A DNA stretch of 9,546 nt from JASFEQ01 sp050122535 (GTDB taxonomy: Bacteria; Desulfobacterota; DSM-4660; Desulfatiglandales; HGW-15). The notes under the pieces were generated by a model, which saw only the letters and a program-made list of their open reading frames with translations, made no database searches and had not been told where the DNA came from. The position numbers and the translations under genes were made by a program. Positions 6,845-9,546 of this stretch are shown piece after piece. Each line of letters begins with the position of its first letter. The stretch's first letter is position 1. The stretch is from the NCBI GenBank assembly GCA_050122535.1, contig JASFIT010000156.1:1-9546 (forward strand), given 5' to 3'.

Positions 6845-6874
6845 TTAAAGATTTATTGACCTATCTCAGTTTCC
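6845..6874 (-). promoter_or_regulatory. Candidate ECF-type promoter upstream of the oxidoreductase
   Basis: On the minus strand GGAAACT (6874-6868) is followed after 16 bp by TCTTTAA (6851-6845), about 44 bp before the oxidoreductase ATG. GGAA(A)C-type -35 elements with a 16-bp spacer and a TC-containing -10 are typical of ECF sigma promoters. Since the same gene set encodes an ECF sigma factor, autoregulation is a natural reading. Found by eye, not scored. Confidence 0.4.
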
Positions 6875-6881
6875 GAGCTTA

Positions 6882-6900
6882 AAACGGAAAAGGGCCGTTT
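6882..6900 (-). terminator. Weak candidate terminator hairpin after the DUF547 gene
   Basis: On the minus strand AAACGG and CCGTTT pair around a seven-base loop, 11 bp past the DUF547 stop. The following T run is only one base beyond the stem before AAGC, so intrinsic termination would be weak. The gap to the oxidoreductase is 110 bp, so some separation of the two units is likely. Confidence 0.3.
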
Positions 6901-6911
6901 CAAGACGGAAA

Positions 6912-7670
6912 CTATTTTCCATTTAAAGACCAATCATAAGAAAGGTATTTAACCTTAATTTCTTCCCAATTAGAGTCCAAGCCCTTTTTCAAATCCCCTT
7001 GGGCGTATTCTTGAAAAAAACCGATAATATCGTCGTTAAAGTCCTGTTTAAACCATTTAAAGATACTGCTCACATAGAGCTTTTTCCCTTCTAGACGATT
7101 GTGCTTGGGGTTATTGATAAAGGCCCGGGCCATTTCGTTCAGCTGTTGATCCAGCACGTCCCCTCGATAGGGCTCGGAGCGGAGTGGTGGACACCCTTTA
7201 GATGCACAATTTATGGCAAAATGCACCCGCGGGTCTTTGTGCTCGGGACGAAGAATACCATGTTCGATATAATCCAGGGTGACCAAATCTCCATCAATCC
7301 GGGCCAGTTTCTTTTTCCACGGGCTCTTAAAGATGCTCCCAAATTCCTTTATGGATTTAACGCCAGGATAACCGCTGAGGATCAGCTTGATAGTCCAGGC
7401 ATTGTATGCATTGATGTAGAAGGCAAACTGCTCGTTGCGAGAAAGCTTGCTGGAGTCGGTTTTCTCCAGAACCTTCAGATATTGATCGAGTTTGCCCTCC
7501 TCATTCTTGAATCCTTGATAGTCCACCACGCCCTCATTCACATACTTCATGAGGAGCTCAGCATAAACGCTGTTATCCACTTTGACATCGGCCCAGCTTG
7601 TTTTCACTAGGCCCGCAGTAAGAGAAAATGAAAGGACGATTAATAAAACTGAATATTTGCTATCGAACAT
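6912..7670 (-). CDS. Exported DUF547 domain protein
   Basis: A 252-residue DUF547 protein. Residues 1-27 form a Sec-type signal peptide with hydrophobic core YSVLLIVLSFSLTAGLV and a likely cut after TSWA, so it is probably periplasmic. DUF547 motifs follow in order: Y-x-E-L-L-x-K-Y-V..GVVDYQGF (36-54), NEQFAFYINAYNAWTIKLIL (79-98), LDYIEHGILR (132-141), then DPRVHFAINCASKGCPPLR (146-164) with H150, C155 and C160. A C-terminal segment YVSSIFKWFKQDF spans 199-211. The length is usual for stand-alone bacterial members. ATG 7670 is chosen over the upstream in-frame start at 7718 because it yields a clean signal peptide and has AAGGAG ten bases upstream. It begins 26 bp after the cyclase stop, so cotranscription is likely. 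The biochemical role of DUF547 is unknown to me. The conserved His and Cys residues hint at catalysis or metal binding. Confidence 0.88.
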   Translation of the reverse strand: MFDSKYSVLLIVLSFSLTAGLVKTSWADVKVDNSVYAELLMKYVNEGVVDYQGFKNEEGKLDQYLKVLEKTDSSKLSRNEQFAFYINAYNAWTIKLILSGYPGVKSIKEFGSIFKSPWKKKLARIDGDLVTLDYIEHGILRPEHKDPRVHFAINCASKGCPPLRSEPYRGDVLDQQLNEMARAFINNPKHNRLEGKKLYVSSIFKWFKQDFNDDIIGFFQEYAQGDLKKGLDSNWEEIKVKYLSYDWSLNGK

Positions 7671-7696
7671 TTCTTTGGTTCTCCTTTTTGAACATT

Positions 7697-9154
7697 TCAG
7701 ACCGCGTCTTCCATCCACTTGTTGAGAATGTCCCTGTCTTTCTGATTGATGGAAGTGATCCGCAGATTGTTGACGGTTTTTCCTTTATGCTCTTCAACAG
7801 ACACAACCTTTGCATAGATGTCGTCAAAGCAGTGGGCATCCACACAAAAATCGAATATCAGCTTGATATTTGTCAGTGGCCGAAAGGGAGGATCTACTGA
7901 CGCTGTAATCACACTCTCGTTCATGCGCATCGTCTCTCCATTTATGGCCTCACTGGCAATTTTTTTGTCATCCACTTTCCAACAATGAAAGGGAAGGCTG
8001 ATTTCAACCCCACTTTCAGTATCCACTTGGAAGCTGGACTTCACATCGTACGGCGGCCCTATTTCCGAGACGGGGTAGCTTACCAAGGGTTTCTTTAAGC
8101 CTTTCATCATAACCGTCTGGGGAGAATCAGCTTTTACCAACGCCTTGACCAATTTGTATGTGGACTCCCCGATCAGGACCTGTCCGCCAGTAGTGTTGGA
8201 TTCTATACGTGCGGCCTCGTTTACAGGGAAACCCACGATGCCATATTTTGTCCGCAATTCAGAACCGATATTTCCCACGATGACCGTCCCTGTGTTGATA
8301 CCAATTCCCATCTCAAGGGGAGGATACCCCTTAGAGACGATCTCCTCATTCAGCTCCATCAAGGCGTTTTGCATGGCAAGTCCACAGGCAACCGCGCGTT
8401 CTGCATCATCCTCGCGTTTCTCTGGCACCCCAAATACAGCAAGGATCGCATCCCCAATGAATTCATCTATGATCCCGTCGTACGCCAAAATGACCTTGGA
8501 CATCCGCTCAAGGTAACGATTCAGAAGCTCTACCATTTCCTCCGGGCCCCTGGTTTCAGACAGCCCTGTGAACCCACGGAGATCGGACAGCAGGATAGTC
8601 ACTGTCTCGGTACGACCCCCGATTTTCTGCCCCTCCGGCGTTTCAAGGATTTCGTCTACGAGTTTCTTGGACAGATATCTGCCAAAGGTATCCCGAATAA
8701 AATCAACGAGTCGCAAACGTTCTTCTGACACCTTGAGTAGGGTCGTCAACATCTGGGTGCGGGTGTCCACGATCTCCTTGATTTCCACGGGGGTGTCTTT
8801 AGGCAATTCAATGTTTCTTGCGTTGGGATCAATATCACGGATCTGGAGACGACGATTGCTTGAGGCTATGGCTTCGAGGGGCGAGATGATTTTCCTCGTA
8901 AGAAAGCTCCTGAGGGTGACCATCATAAACGCAATGATGATCCCTATCAGGAATATGATCCTCATGGCGTACCAAAAGAGATCAGCAGCGGCTGGACTCT
9001 CCGTAAGGGCTCTGTATAAAAGGGAGGCAACAAGCAAAATAGCCTCTATGAACAGAATACGCCAGAAAACACCCACCAAAAGGATCTTTTTCACACTGTT
9101 TTTCCCACTTTTGGAAGGATCCGATCCTATTATCCTCTCCTGATTCGCTATCAT
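7697..9154 (-). CDS. Membrane-anchored class III adenylate/guanylate cyclase with HAMP and PilZ-like C-terminus
   Basis: A 485-residue protein making a cyclic nucleotide (cAMP or cGMP) at the inner membrane. Two transmembrane helices (about 23-49 and 61-85) enclose only a short loop. A HAMP-like linker (86-140) and a signalling helix (VDFIRDTFGRYLSKKLVDEI) lead to the cyclase domain (about 181-366). Metal ligands are D191 in SDLRGFT and D235 in FIGDAILAVFG. The transition-state pair N312 and R316 lies in VNEAARIES. The base-specifying positions read E231 (EFIGD) and G305 (KYGIVG), not the Lys/Asp of classical adenylate cyclases, so substrate is uncertain. Residues 371-485 are an added domain whose second half looks faintly PilZ-like (IKLIFDF, IYAKVVSVEE, LRITSINQKDRDIL), without the RxxxR start. 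ATG 9154 has GAGG ten bases upstream; a TTG at 9226 would add 24 residues. It is followed directly by the DUF547 gene. Confidence 0.92.
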   Translation of the reverse strand: MIANQERIIGSDPSKSGKNSVKKILLVGVFWRILFIEAILLVASLLYRALTESPAAADLFWYAMRIIFLIGIIIAFMMVTLRSFLTRKIISPLEAIASSNRRLQIRDIDPNARNIELPKDTPVEIKEIVDTRTQMLTTLLKVSEERLRLVDFIRDTFGRYLSKKLVDEILETPEGQKIGGRTETVTILLSDLRGFTGLSETRGPEEMVELLNRYLERMSKVILAYDGIIDEFIGDAILAVFGVPEKREDDAERAVACGLAMQNALMELNEEIVSKGYPPLEMGIGINTGTVIVGNIGSELRTKYGIVGFPVNEAARIESNTTGGQVLIGESTYKLVKALVKADSPQTVMMKGLKKPLVSYPVSEIGPPYDVKSSFQVDTESGVEISLPFHCWKVDDKKIASEAINGETMRMNESVITASVDPPFRPLTNIKLIFDFCVDAHCFDDIYAKVVSVEEHKGKTVNNLRITSINQKDRDILNKWMEDAV

Positions 9155-9546
9155 AATATTTGATCCTCGAAAAAAAGCTTTGCAGGTTTGTCGCACCCTG
9201 GGTGAAATCCTTACAAAAAGATGCAACTTTCCCTTTAACCCATCCCTCGCCTGAGACCCGCTTGCCTCTATTTATATGTTTTATATAAAATAAGTCAGAA
9301 TCAGAAAGATTCAACGAATCCTTAGAAATCTCTTTGTGATTATACTCTAGGCCCAAACCCGGTCTTTTTGTTTAAGACTCAAAATTACAGGAGTGATCCA
9401 AGCATATTAAAAGGTCTCAGGATTGTATGTTTTTGGAAACATAATCAGTGGGAAAGATACCCTTGGAGAGGTTCAGATACTGCAGTTACAAGGCGGGGGC
9501 AAAGGAAAGACGCCTCTTTTTCAAATCCACAATCCGCAGACCGCAA
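9155..9546. other. AT-rich upstream region, no gene seen
   Basis: No supportable gene occurs here in any frame. A minus-strand frame entering from the right edge ends at TAA after about 19 codons (ending SFAPAL), and another ends at TGA after about 33. Either could be the tail of a neighbouring gene, but nothing recognisable is visible. The extreme right contains CCGCAGACCGCAA, resembling low-complexity intergenic spacer DNA. Confidence 0.5.
9271..9298 (-). promoter_or_regulatory. Candidate sigma-70 promoter for the cyclase-DUF547 unit
   Basis: On the minus strand CTGACT (9298-9293) and TATAAA (9276-9271) are separated by 16 bp in a very AT-rich stretch, about 117 bp upstream of the cyclase ATG. 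A second -10-like TATAAT occurs at 9344-9339, but without a good -35. Found by eye, low certainty. Confidence 0.3.

Noticed and set aside
7101..7610. Plus-strand 169-residue reading frame
   Set aside because: It is the antisense shadow of the DUF547 gene, which has a signal peptide, RBS and family motifs.
8568..9143. Plus-strand 191-residue reading frame
   Set aside because: It is antisense to the cyclase domain, with Arg/Ser-rich low-complexity composition and no recognisable motif.
9490..9522. Plus-strand GGCG...CGCC hairpin followed by CTTTTTC as a terminator
   Set aside because: The stem is about 5 bp with a 15-base loop, and no plus-strand gene ends upstream of it.

Overview
The window looks like a chromosomal segment of an anaerobic deltaproteobacterium (Desulfobacterota-like). 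This is inferred from gene types and base composition, not from a marker gene. Every supportable gene lies on the minus strand, so transcription runs from high to low coordinates. No rRNA, tRNA, CRISPR array or transposase was seen.

Right part, about 9154 to 6912: a membrane-anchored class III nucleotide cyclase with a HAMP linker and an extra C-terminal module lies 26 bp upstream of an exported DUF547 protein. About 320 bp of AT-rich, apparently non-coding DNA precedes the cyclase and probably holds its promoter.

Middle part, 6801 to 4428: a mercuric-reductase-like flavoprotein disulfide oxidoreductase, an ECF sigma factor and a small soluble zinc-finger (ZAS) anti-sigma factor form a compact set. 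The sigma and anti-sigma genes overlap by 14 bp. An ECF-type promoter-like sequence sits just upstream of the oxidoreductase, which would fit autoregulation. The set is followed by about 350 bp of non-coding DNA containing a 66-bp REP/MITE-like inverted repeat.

Left part, 3996 to 1: a membrane-anchored or exported DUF3179 protein is interrupted by a single in-frame UGA exactly where the family has the first Cys of its TYCPLC motif. A strong hairpin follows 15 nt downstream, so this is a candidate selenoprotein. Next come a small coiled-coil protein, a short-form 6-phosphogluconate dehydrogenase (gnd, GTG start), and a long open frame that runs off the left edge. That last frame is uninterrupted for 653 codons and joins an MGH1/GH63-like glycoside hydrolase directly to a DUF547 domain.

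The most notable points are the candidate DUF3179 selenoprotein, the glycosidase-DUF547 fusion (a second, different DUF547 gene lies in the same window), and the oxidoreductase/ECF/ZAS set. Gene functions come from motifs read by eye. No database search was possible.
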